In this document: positions 41,032 through 47,870 of the stretch, piece by piece | How positions within the stretch are numbered: position 1 is the first letter of the stretch | Layout of the letters: every line of letters begins with the position of its first letter | Assembly: GCA_964360635.1 (NCBI GenBank) | Contig: CAYHXO010000009.1 | Span: 3,083 to 67,082 of the forward strand | DNA from: CALRGE01 sp964360635 | Lineage (GTDB): Bacteria > Patescibacteriota > Gracilibacteria > UBA1369 > 2-02-FULL-48-14 | Direction of reading: 5' to 3' | DNA length: 64,000 bases | Translations under genes and position numbers: made by a program | The notes under the pieces: generated by a model | Seen by the model: only the letters and a program-made list of their open reading frames with translations | The model's database searches: none | Told to the model about the DNA's origin: nothing

Positions 41032-41061
41032 AAGCCCGTACAGTGATGTGCGGGCTTTTTG
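41032..41061 (+). terminator. rplJL terminator
   Basis: AAGCCCGTAC (41032-41041), 6-nt loop, GTGCGGGCTT (41048-41057) and a T run. Ten base pairs with one G-T pair. Confidence 0.85.
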
Positions 41062-41141
41062 TTTATTGCAGGAATAATTCAGGACTTTGTCAGCTTTTGC
41101 TGTTATTTTTAGATTGTTTTTATTAATTAACTTGTCTAAAG

Positions 41142-41183
41142 GTTAAACAATTGTTAAACTATAAGTGGACTAATTGTTAAACT
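41142..41183. promoter_or_regulatory. Repeat operators before TA module 3
   Basis: GTTAAAC occurs three times (41142-41148, 41153-41159, 41176-41182). The longer AATTGTTAAACT is present twice (41149-41160, 41172-41183). AACAATTGTT in between is palindromic, and TATAAG (41160-41165) may be the -10. Likely autoregulation site. Confidence 0.55.
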
Positions 41184-41185
41184 TT

Positions 41186-41434
41186 ATGAATCCAACAGCT
41201 CAAATTATCGGAATAAAGCAATTTCACAAGGATATGAAGAAGATTTCTGAAATGGTTGCAGAAGGGCAAGAATTTGTAGTCGTGAAGAATTCCAAGCCGG
41301 CCTTCAGGATAGTTCCTGTGTGTCCATTAAAAGATCTATTTACACTAAAAGATCTTTCAAAATTGCAATTTAATACCGGGCAGAAAAATTTGAGTGAGGA
41401 AATAGACAAAATTCTCTATGGAACTGATTCTTGA
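41186..41434 (+). CDS. Phd/YefM-like antitoxin
   Basis: 82 residues from ATG 41186 (MNPTAQIIGIKQFHKDMKKI). The TTG at 41174 is inside an operator repeat and is not used. Sheet-helix pattern with GIKQFHKDMKKISEMVAEGQEFVVVKNSKPAFRIVP, typical of Phd-type antitoxins (including the KxxKPxFxIVP strand), and a charged C-terminus that would bind the toxin. Overlaps the PIN gene by 17 nt. Confidence 0.75.
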   Translation: MNPTAQIIGIKQFHKDMKKISEMVAEGQEFVVVKNSKPAFRIVPVCPLKDLFTLKDLSKLQFNTGQKNLSEEIDKILYGTDS

Positions 41435-41795
41435 TACAAACATTTGGATTGCTTACCTCGAAAAAGCAGATTCTCAACATGAAAAGGCATTACATGTCTT
41501 TGATTTAATAGATCAAAAGATATGGATTCCCGAATATGTTTTGATCGAAATTTTAAACTTTCTTGTAATTAAGGTTGGCAAAAATCGAGCGGATGAGGTC
41601 CTAACAATGTTTTTTCACAATCGAGATCTAGAAATATTGTGGAATTCTGAAGAGTTTAGAGCACAACTTCTTAGCTTCTTTGTTTCCAACAAATTCGAGA
41701 AACTTTCGTTCGTTGATCAAAGCCTCTTATTTTTATCTAAAAAATACAAAGTTGTGACATTTGATAAAGTGCTGGCAAAACGGATTGGACGATAG
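41418..41795 (+). CDS. PIN-domain toxin (VapC-like)
   Basis: 125 residues. PIN residues: D6 in LILDTNIWIAYL, E44 in YVLIEILNFL, C-terminal FVDQSLLFLSKKYKVVTFDKVLAKRIG. Predicted RNase toxin of the third module in the window. Placed between the rplL terminator and the pilus operon promoter. Confidence 0.85.
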   Translation: MELILDTNIWIAYLEKADSQHEKALHVFDLIDQKIWIPEYVLIEILNFLVIKVGKNRADEVLTMFFHNRDLEILWNSEEFRAQLLSFFVSNKFEKLSFVDQSLLFLSKKYKVVTFDKVLAKRIGR

Positions 41796-41806
41796 AGTCC
41801 ATGTAG

Positions 41807-41835
41807 TTGCTTTTTAGCCTGTTTTTTGCTATAAT
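41807..41835 (+). promoter_or_regulatory. Promoter of type IV pilus operon
   Basis: TTGCTT (41807-41812), 17 nt, TATAAT (41830-41835). Predicted start near 41842, 18 nt before the ATG. Confidence 0.75.
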
Positions 41836-41859
41836 AGTGAGATTTAAATAAATATAAAA

Positions 41860-43017
41860 ATGGCTGAAGAATTAAAGATGGCTCAGGCAAGCCCTCAACC
41901 GGCATCCATGACGGGTGTACCGGGTATTCCGATGGCTGCGAAAGTTGCAGAAAAGAAGAATATTTTTTCTGAAATGTTTGCTGCAAAGAAAGCGCCGCTC
42001 GTGTTGAAAAAGGACAATCCGCTTGAAGCGCCTAAGAAAGCGAAGCCAGGAACTATCGTTTTGAAGGTTTCATTGGGGATTTTTGTGATTATTGCTGGAT
42101 TCTTTTTCACTCAACTTTCAACAAGTTTCACAATACTTGGAACGAATACTGCGCAGAAAAATGCCTTAGCAAAAGTGCAGGTGACAAATTTACAGGCAGA
42201 AATAACAATGGAAAAACATTTGAACGCAGTTTTATTGCTTGAAAAATATTCTAAATTTGGAGATGAGTATTTTTATTACTTGAAACAATCGACTTCTGAG
42301 TATGTTTCAGAAAATAAAAAGACAGAATATAAAACAAAAGTAGATTCAATTAAACCTCAAATGAAAGAAATTGTGACTGCTTTAAAAACTGATCTTGGTG
42401 ATGTGATTACTGAAGAGCAAAGACAATTAACTGTTCAAAAAATTACTGAAGCAATTGATCTTTTGAAGGCAAAAACCGGCCAGGCAGACGAGCAAGCGAT
42501 TCTGAGTGATATTCAAGATTTGGAAAGTACTAGAAAAATTCTTATTGATGACGCATTTAAGTCGACCGTTAATTCTACAGATTCAGAAAAAGCTACAAAT
42601 GATGATTTAGAAAAAATACTAACCGCTTATAACACAATCAACCAGAGCGTTGCGTCATTGATTTCGAGCATTGAAGCCAAACGAATTTCTTGGTCCACAT
42701 ATTTGGTGGGAGCAGAAGAAATTGCAAAAGATATTGACCCACTTTTCAACACTGAATTTAAAGGAAATATGACTATTCAAAGCCTTGATTTTAGTAGTGA
42801 AAATTCAACAATGAGCGTAACTGGTGAAACAGAAACCGCAGATACAAAAAACTTTACCTTAATTTCTGATTTGGTTGATGCATTTAATGCTTCCAAAATC
42901 TTCAAAGATGCGCAGCAAAGATCTTTCTCAAAAAATGAATCTGGCGATGATGAAGCGGCAAATTACAGTGCATCATTCCAACTTACTATTTCTTTAGAAA
43001 CAGAAACAAATGAATGA
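41860..43017 (+). CDS. PilN-like pilus inner-membrane protein
   Basis: 385 residues. A cytoplasmic N-terminus of about 65 residues, one transmembrane helix (VLKVSLGIFVIIAGFFFTQL, about 66-85), a long helical periplasm-side part, and a C-terminal domain with ISWSTYLVGAEEI and MTIQSLDFSSENSTMSVTGE that follows the PilN ferredoxin-like pattern. It should form, with the next gene (PilO-like), the alignment complex of the pilus. It is longer than usual PilN (about 200). The assignment rests on position and C-terminal pattern. Overlaps the next gene by 8 nt. Confidence 0.6.
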   Translation: MAEELKMAQASPQPASMTGVPGIPMAAKVAEKKNIFSEMFAAKKAPLVLKKDNPLEAPKKAKPGTIVLKVSLGIFVIIAGFFFTQLSTSFTILGTNTAQKNALAKVQVTNLQAEITMEKHLNAVLLLEKYSKFGDEYFYYLKQSTSEYVSENKKTEYKTKVDSIKPQMKEIVTALKTDLGDVITEEQRQLTVQKITEAIDLLKAKTGQADEQAILSDIQDLESTRKILIDDAFKSTVNSTDSEKATNDDLEKILTAYNTINQSVASLISSIEAKRISWSTYLVGAEEIAKDIDPLFNTEFKGNMTIQSLDFSSENSTMSVTGETETADTKNFTLISDLVDAFNASKIFKDAQQRSFSKNESGDDEAANYSASFQLTISLETETNE

Positions 43018-43594
43018 AAGACATAGATTTATTACCGGCTTAATTATAACTGCAATCGCTGTCGTTGGCGGAGTATGGCAGTGGAATGAATTAACTGCGA
43101 TGCAGTTAGAAACAAATACTTTCTCAACAGATGCGAGTAATTTAACAAATACAAAATCTGAAATTGTTAAAGATAATGAAAACAAAAAAGGTGAAGTTAT
43201 TAAACTCAGAGAAGGTTCTGGTGAAGAGTTGAAGGCAGTTTTTCCAACAAGTGAAGATATTACGTCTCTGACGAGACTGTTTGATGACTTCTCAGTTCAA
43301 AACAACTTCCCTGCTAATCCATTTTTCATTGGAAGTATAAATTATGAGGCTGCCGAGGCAGCTGAAGGAACAACTTACAGATACGTTCCTGTAAATTTAT
43401 CGTTAACTGCATCAAGAAAAAACTTAGACAAATTTATTGAATACATTGAAACTTCAGGATCACTTGAAAGCGGCGTTCGATTAATGAGTATTGATAATTT
43501 ACGACTCTCCTACCCTGAAGAATTTGGCGGAGAATATAGCGTAGAATTCCAAATTAAAGCTTACTTCTCACAAGAAATAGATGGACAATCCTAA
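43010..43594 (+). CDS. pilO: PilO-like pilus assembly protein
   Basis: 194 residues with one N-terminal transmembrane helix (FITGLIITAIAVVGGVWQW), a coiled-coil part and a C-terminal ferredoxin-like domain (TTYRYVPVNLSLTASRKNLDKF, then EYSVEFQIKAYF). Same order as pilN-pilO in other pilus operons. Overlaps the ATPase gene by 14 nt. Confidence 0.65.
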   Translation: MNERHRFITGLIITAIAVVGGVWQWNELTAMQLETNTFSTDASNLTNTKSEIVKDNENKKGEVIKLREGSGEELKAVFPTSEDITSLTRLFDDFSVQNNFPANPFFIGSINYEAAEAAEGTTYRYVPVNLSLTASRKNLDKFIEYIETSGSLESGVRLMSIDNLRLSYPEEFGGEYSVEFQIKAYFSQEIDGQS

Positions 43595-44837
43595 ACTTCA
43601 AGCATTGCAGGACGCGATTGTGGGAGGAAACATCCCTCAACTTGTTATGAATGCGCTTTCTTATGCGATTGAAATCAGATGTTCAGATGTGCACATTGAA
43701 CCACTGAAAAATACTGTCGCAATTCGTTATAGAATTGACGGTTCACTAAGAAGAATTGTGGAATATCCGCCAAACATTCACCCTGCGGTGACTTCGAGAG
43801 TAAAAATTATGGCGAATTTGAAGATTGATGAACAGCGTGTTCCTCAAGATGGACGTGCTCAAGTTACAACTGCAGATGGCCGAGAGATGGATATTCGTGT
43901 TTCTACGCTACCGACAATTAACGGTGAAAAGATTGTAATGCGTCTTCAGGATCAATCCAGAAAAATACCGACTTTTGCCGAATTGGGAATTACTGGTAAC
44001 GCATTGAAATATTTGCAAGAAGGACTCGATTTACCTAACGGAATTATTTTGACTTCCGGACCAACCGGTTCAGGTAAAACAACAACTCTTTACTCTGCGC
44101 TGAGCACATTGAATAAATCGGATGTAAATATTATGACAATTGAAGATCCGGTAGAAATTCAGATGGATGGTCTTAACCAATCGCAGGTTCATCCTGATAT
44201 TGATTATACTTTCGCCGGAGGTTTGAGAGCGGCGCTTCGTCAAGATCCTGACATTATAATGGTGGGAGAAATTCGTGATCGTGAAACAGTTGATGTGGCG
44301 ATTGAAGCTTCATTGACAGGTCATTTGGTACTTTCCACAATCCACACGAACTCAGCGGTTGAAACTTTGACTCGTATTATGAATATGGGAGTTCCGGCCT
44401 TTTTGATGACTGCAACAATCAATGCGATTGTGGCTCAACGACTTGTGAGAAAACTTTGTGATGTTTGCAGAGCGCCCTTGGCGCCGGATGCAGCAACTCT
44501 TGAAATTGTTAAAAAAGCGATTCTTCATCTTCATCCTGATGAACCTTTCGATAAAGCCAAAGGTGCCGCTCTTCAGTTTTTTGGACCGGGAGAAAAACCC
44601 GACTGCGCGAAATGTAATGGAATTGGTTATTACGGCCGAGTTGGTATTTATGAAGTTTTGAGAATGAACAACCACATTAGAGATATGATTTTGAAAAATG
44701 CCAGCGTTGTTGATATTGAGAAATCATGTTTAGAAACAGGAATGGTTTCACTTGAACAAGCCGGCCTGATTAAGGCCCTAGATGGAATTACATCTCTTGA
44801 AGAAGTTTACTCTGTAGCAAGGCCTGAGGCTGATTAG
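43581..44837 (+). CDS. pilB: Type IV pilus assembly ATPase, short form
   Basis: 418 residues. GspE/PilB core: CSDVHIEP near residue 35, Walker A GPTGSGKTTTLYSAL, Asp box IMTIEDPVEI, Walker B RQDPDIIMVGEIRDRET, His box LSTIHTNSAVET, and the zinc knuckle CDVC...CAKC near 290-350. Unlike standard PilB it has no N-terminal MshEN/N1 domain: it starts directly with the N2 domain. Powers pilus extension. The later CPR pilus machinery often is of this minimal type. A GC-rich stretch with competing hairpins follows before pilC. Confidence 0.9.
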   Translation: MDNPKLQALQDAIVGGNIPQLVMNALSYAIEIRCSDVHIEPLKNTVAIRYRIDGSLRRIVEYPPNIHPAVTSRVKIMANLKIDEQRVPQDGRAQVTTADGREMDIRVSTLPTINGEKIVMRLQDQSRKIPTFAELGITGNALKYLQEGLDLPNGIILTSGPTGSGKTTTLYSALSTLNKSDVNIMTIEDPVEIQMDGLNQSQVHPDIDYTFAGGLRAALRQDPDIIMVGEIRDRETVDVAIEASLTGHLVLSTIHTNSAVETLTRIMNMGVPAFLMTATINAIVAQRLVRKLCDVCRAPLAPDAATLEIVKKAILHLHPDEPFDKAKGAALQFFGPGEKPDCAKCNGIGYYGRVGIYEVLRMNNHIRDMILKNASVVDIEKSCLETGMVSLEQAGLIKALDGITSLEEVYSVARPEAD

Positions 44838-44840
44838 CCA

Positions 44841-44873
44841 GCGACGCCAGTCGCAAACAGCGTCGTAAGACGC
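44841..44873 (+). other. Competing hairpins between pilB and pilC
   Basis: GCGACGC (44841-44847) can pair with GCGTCGT (44860-44866), or GCGTC (44860-44864) with GACGC (44869-44873) around a GTAA loop. The two folds exclude each other, 7 nt before the pilC ATG. May adjust relative expression. Confidence 0.4.
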
Positions 44874-44879
44874 AAATAT

Positions 44880-46064
44880 ATGAACGAAACTACAAATCTA
44901 CAAATCGGACTTTCGAAAGAAGACCAAGCGCGAATTAATTCGCTGAAACATGTAAAAGTAGAAAAAGTAACTTTAACTGGTTGGATTAAAAAGGCGAATG
45001 ATTTTGCAATTAGTCTTAGTTCAATAAAACTTAAAGATAAAGTAACTTTTTTCCAACTTCTTGCCGTGATGATAAATGCGGGTGTGCCGATTATTAAGTC
45101 GCTTTATGTTCTATCCGATCAAACAGAAAATCCGCTTTTGAAAGAAGTAATTAGAAAAATCGCAGGGAAAATGGAGGGCGGTTCAAGTTTTTCAATCGCG
45201 ATGGGAGAACATGAAAAAGTTTTCAGCGAATCTGAAAAAGGTATGATTGCCAGCGGTGAAGCTTCAGGTAATTTAAATGATATTTTAAAGGACCTCGCCC
45301 ACCAAGCTGAAAAAAGCGCCGGAATTGTTTCGAAAGTTAAAGGCGCAATGGCTTACCCTCTTGCGATTATTACAATCATGATCATCGCATTATTTTTAAT
45401 GCTAACAATTGTGGTTCCTCAACTGACTTCAATTTTCACAGACAGCGGAAAAGAGCTTCCAATTGCAACAAAAATCTTAATTGGAATGTCTGACTTTGCA
45501 AAGAATCAGTGGATGGTAATTTTGATATCAGTATTCGCTGCAGGCATCGGTCTAATGGTTTTCCGTCGAACAAAAACCGGAAAATACGCAATGGACTACG
45601 GAATTCTTTACGTTCCAATTTTCGGATCGCTAATTAAAAAATTGATGGTTTCAAGATTTGCCCGCCTGCTCGCTAGTCTTCTTAAGAGCGGAGTGCCAAT
45701 TGTTAAAACTCTGGAAATTACTTCTAAGGCGATTGGTAATGAAGTCTACAAAAAAAGAATTGAATACGCCGCACAAGATGTGGCACAAGGAATTCCACTT
45801 GGTGAAAACTTAAGTGACAGCGGAAGTCTTTTTCCACCAATGGTTTCATCAATGATTCTTGTGGGAGAGAAGACAGCCAATATTACTGAAGTAGCAAACA
45901 AAATTGCGGATTTTTATGAAGACGAAGTAGACAACGCCGTAAGCACTTTGTCTAAACTTATGGAGCCGGTGATTCTTGTGGTTATGGGAGCTTCAGTCGG
46001 GTTTATCGTGGCGGCAATCATGCAACCTATAATTGCATTGAGTGATGTGTCAAGTTCTGTTTAA
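44880..46064 (+). CDS. pilC: Type IV pilus inner-membrane platform protein
   Basis: 394 residues of the GspF/PilC family. Two GspF repeats, the first with FFQLLAVMINAGVPIIKSL and FSESEKGMIASGEASGNL, the second with FARLLASLLKSGVPIVKTLEI and PPMVSSMILVGEKTANI, and three or four membrane helices (AIITIMIIALFLMLTIVVPQL and VILVVMGASVGFIVAAIMQPI). Partner of the ATPase. Confidence 0.93.
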   Translation: MNETTNLQIGLSKEDQARINSLKHVKVEKVTLTGWIKKANDFAISLSSIKLKDKVTFFQLLAVMINAGVPIIKSLYVLSDQTENPLLKEVIRKIAGKMEGGSSFSIAMGEHEKVFSESEKGMIASGEASGNLNDILKDLAHQAEKSAGIVSKVKGAMAYPLAIITIMIIALFLMLTIVVPQLTSIFTDSGKELPIATKILIGMSDFAKNQWMVILISVFAAGIGLMVFRRTKTGKYAMDYGILYVPIFGSLIKKLMVSRFARLLASLLKSGVPIVKTLEITSKAIGNEVYKKRIEYAAQDVAQGIPLGENLSDSGSLFPPMVSSMILVGEKTANITEVANKIADFYEDEVDNAVSTLSKLMEPVILVVMGASVGFIVAAIMQPIIALSDVSSSV

Positions 46065-46133
46065 TCTTGAAATTTGCCTGAACAGGTTTTTTGGTTTAGG
46101 ATTTTTTTCGAACAAACGCCTAACCAATTTCAT

Positions 46134-46718
46134 ATGAACATTCGTTCTCTTCGCTCATCTCGAGCTTTCACGCTTATTGAACTTTTAATCGTTATCACAA
46201 TCATCGGTATTTTAGCAGTCGCTCTATTACCAAGAATTACTGCTGGACCTTCAAAGGCAAGAGATGCTCAGAGAAAAGCGGATTTGCAACAGATTGCAAC
46301 TGCGTTGGCTTTGTATGCGGATGATCACAGTTCGGCTTATCCGTGGGGCACAACAACAGCAGGATGTATATATGACTACACAAGTAGCTTAACTCCTTAC
46401 ATGACTTCTGTCCCTGCAGATCCACAAGTTTCAGCTACTGCAGGTCAGGGAGCTGGATGTACATATTCAGCAGGAAGCGACTCATATGGTTATTTTGCAA
46501 CTTATAATGGATTTGCTTTAACTGCCAGGCTTGAGAACAATACTCAGACTGGAACAGGTATTTATAGAACAGGTAATGTGACTGCAGCAAATATTCCACC
46601 TACACCAAGTTCAGCTACAACTTCAGCAGCAGTAACAACAATGGCCAGTTATTTATGTAGTACTACTGTTGACTGTACTGCATCTGCTGCTTCAGCACAG
46701 TATGTATTGTTCAGATAA
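46134..46718 (+). CDS. Type IV pilin (GspG-like)
   Basis: 194 residues from ATG 46134; an in-frame ATG-like start at 46074 would place 20 extra residues in front of the leader. Leader MNIRSLRSSRA, then FTLIELLIVITIIGILAVALL, the pilin helix with E5. The residue before the cleavage site is Ala instead of the usual Gly. Then KARDAQRKADLQQIATALALYAD, typical for GspG-type pilins. The C-terminal domain has Cys pairs (AGCIYDY, GAGCTYS, YLCSTTVDCTA). Two hairpins follow. Confidence 0.9.
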   Translation: MNIRSLRSSRAFTLIELLIVITIIGILAVALLPRITAGPSKARDAQRKADLQQIATALALYADDHSSAYPWGTTTAGCIYDYTSSLTPYMTSVPADPQVSATAGQGAGCTYSAGSDSYGYFATYNGFALTARLENNTQTGTGIYRTGNVTAANIPPTPSSATTSAAVTTMASYLCSTTVDCTASAASAQYVLFR

Positions 46719-46759
46719 AGTCTTACTTCAAACCACGATTTCACACACATTTATCGAGA

Positions 46760-46790
46760 GGCATCCGTGAGGGTGTCTTTTGGTTTTTGG
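46760..46790 (+). terminator. Pilin-operon terminator
   Basis: GGCATCC (46760-46766), GTGA loop, GGGTGTC (46771-46777), then TTTTGGTTTTTGG. 7 bp with G-T pairs, extendable by three A-T or G-T pairs. Confidence 0.6.
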
Positions 46791-46803
46791 TGGTTGGGAA
46801 ATT

Positions 46804-46848
46804 GTCGTAAATAAGTAGGGCGCGAGGACTTCGTTTACGACTTTTATT
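46804..46848. terminator. Second hairpin, GTCGTAAA/TTTACGAC
   Basis: GTCGTAAA (46804-46811) and TTTACGAC (46834-46841), with inner AAGT/ACTT pairs, then TTTTATTG. It may be a backup terminator. The remaining bases to 46956 contain no gene. Confidence 0.5.
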
Positions 46849-46956
46849 GAATGGGTCAAGGCGCATTTTTAGGTATAAAGGTGATTTTATACTCACCATC
46901 TAAATTTGTCTACTTAAGTTGCTTGCAGTGGCTTATACAACTGCTATTTTGGAGAC

Positions 46957-47772
46957 ATGAATACACACGAAAAGTTCAAAGAGTATGGAGCTAAGTCACT
47001 CGAGTATCGTCGAAAGTGCGAGATGCTTTTGCCAGAGATTTTTAAATCTGAAATTTGGAGAGAAAAGGGTTTTTTAAGCATTTATGAATACGCGGCAAAG
47101 TTAGCGGGCATGAGTGCTGCAGTTGTGGATGATTGTTTAAAAATTCATAAACGTATCGAAGATAAACCGGAGTTGATGGCGATAGCAGAATTGAAAGGAC
47201 TCCGAGCGGTTAAGCCAGTGGCATATATTGCGACTCAAGAAACTGCAGAATTTTGGGCTGATAAAGCAGCTGAAATGAGTCAACATACTTTACAAACATA
47301 TGTTAAAGAATTTCGAAATGAAAGTGATGTGAAGGCTGAAGAAGAGGTGACGATGAAGCTCAAACCAGAAGTTTTAAAGCAGTTAGAAAAAATGAGAGGT
47401 GAATTAACTTGGAATGATTTGATGGAGAGGTTGTTGGGGAATGATGTGCCGGAGGCAGTTGAGGCAAGTTCACGGCATGTTCCGAATGAAATGCAAAGAT
47501 TTTCTAAAGGTAAATTCAACGGAAAATGTCATTATCCGAACTGTACTCGACCGGGTGAAATTTTACATCATACGCAGAGGTTTGCACTCGAGCGAGTTCA
47601 CGATCCAGCCAGATTAGTTTATCTATGCAAGGCACACGAACAGATTGCACATTTGGGTTTGTTCGATAATGAAGATGAAGCTCCGCATTCGTGGCGGCTT
47701 CGTGAGGCGGCGGATAAAAGTGATTTGAAATATTTTGTTGATCGGAAGGTGCAGATGTATCGGTCGCCTTAA
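46957..47772 (+). CDS. HNH-motif protein
   Basis: 271 residues. The N-terminal helical region (about 1-130) resembles the helical domain before many bacterial HNH modules. A C-terminal HNH-like part has CHYPNCTRPGEILHHTQRFALERVHDPARL, then VYLCKAHEQIAHLGL. It contains a zinc pair CxxxxC, the catalytic HH, and the second zinc Cys/His. Putative nuclease; target unknown. Such single genes are common in CPR and could be a former mobile element or defence gene. GGAG lies just 2 nt before the ATG. Confidence 0.75.
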   Translation: MNTHEKFKEYGAKSLEYRRKCEMLLPEIFKSEIWREKGFLSIYEYAAKLAGMSAAVVDDCLKIHKRIEDKPELMAIAELKGLRAVKPVAYIATQETAEFWADKAAEMSQHTLQTYVKEFRNESDVKAEEEVTMKLKPEVLKQLEKMRGELTWNDLMERLLGNDVPEAVEASSRHVPNEMQRFSKGKFNGKCHYPNCTRPGEILHHTQRFALERVHDPARLVYLCKAHEQIAHLGLFDNEDEAPHSWRLREAADKSDLKYFVDRKVQMYRSP

Positions 47773-47855
47773 ATTCGAGCCGGACAATATTTCTTTCCGT
47801 CGCAAGCAAAAAGCATTTTAACGGATTAAATGAGGGCGGAGAATTGTGGCTTTTT

Positions 47856-47864
47856 TGATAGAAT
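47856..47864 (+). promoter_or_regulatory. Extended -10 promoter of giant gene
   Basis: TGATAGAAT ends 6 nt before ATG 47871, the same box and spacing as at tsaD (TGATAGAAT) and nearly as at thrA. Predicts a leaderless 15-kb mRNA. Confidence 0.5.
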
Positions 47865-47870
47865 TTCAGC

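Noticed and set aside
41174..41185. TTG 41174 as antitoxin start
   Set aside because: It is part of the operator repeat, and an ATG with normal family start follows at 41186.
46074..46133. Extended pilin N-terminus from 46074
   Set aside because: Places twenty residues before the basic leader; prepilin leaders are short and ATG 46134 fits.
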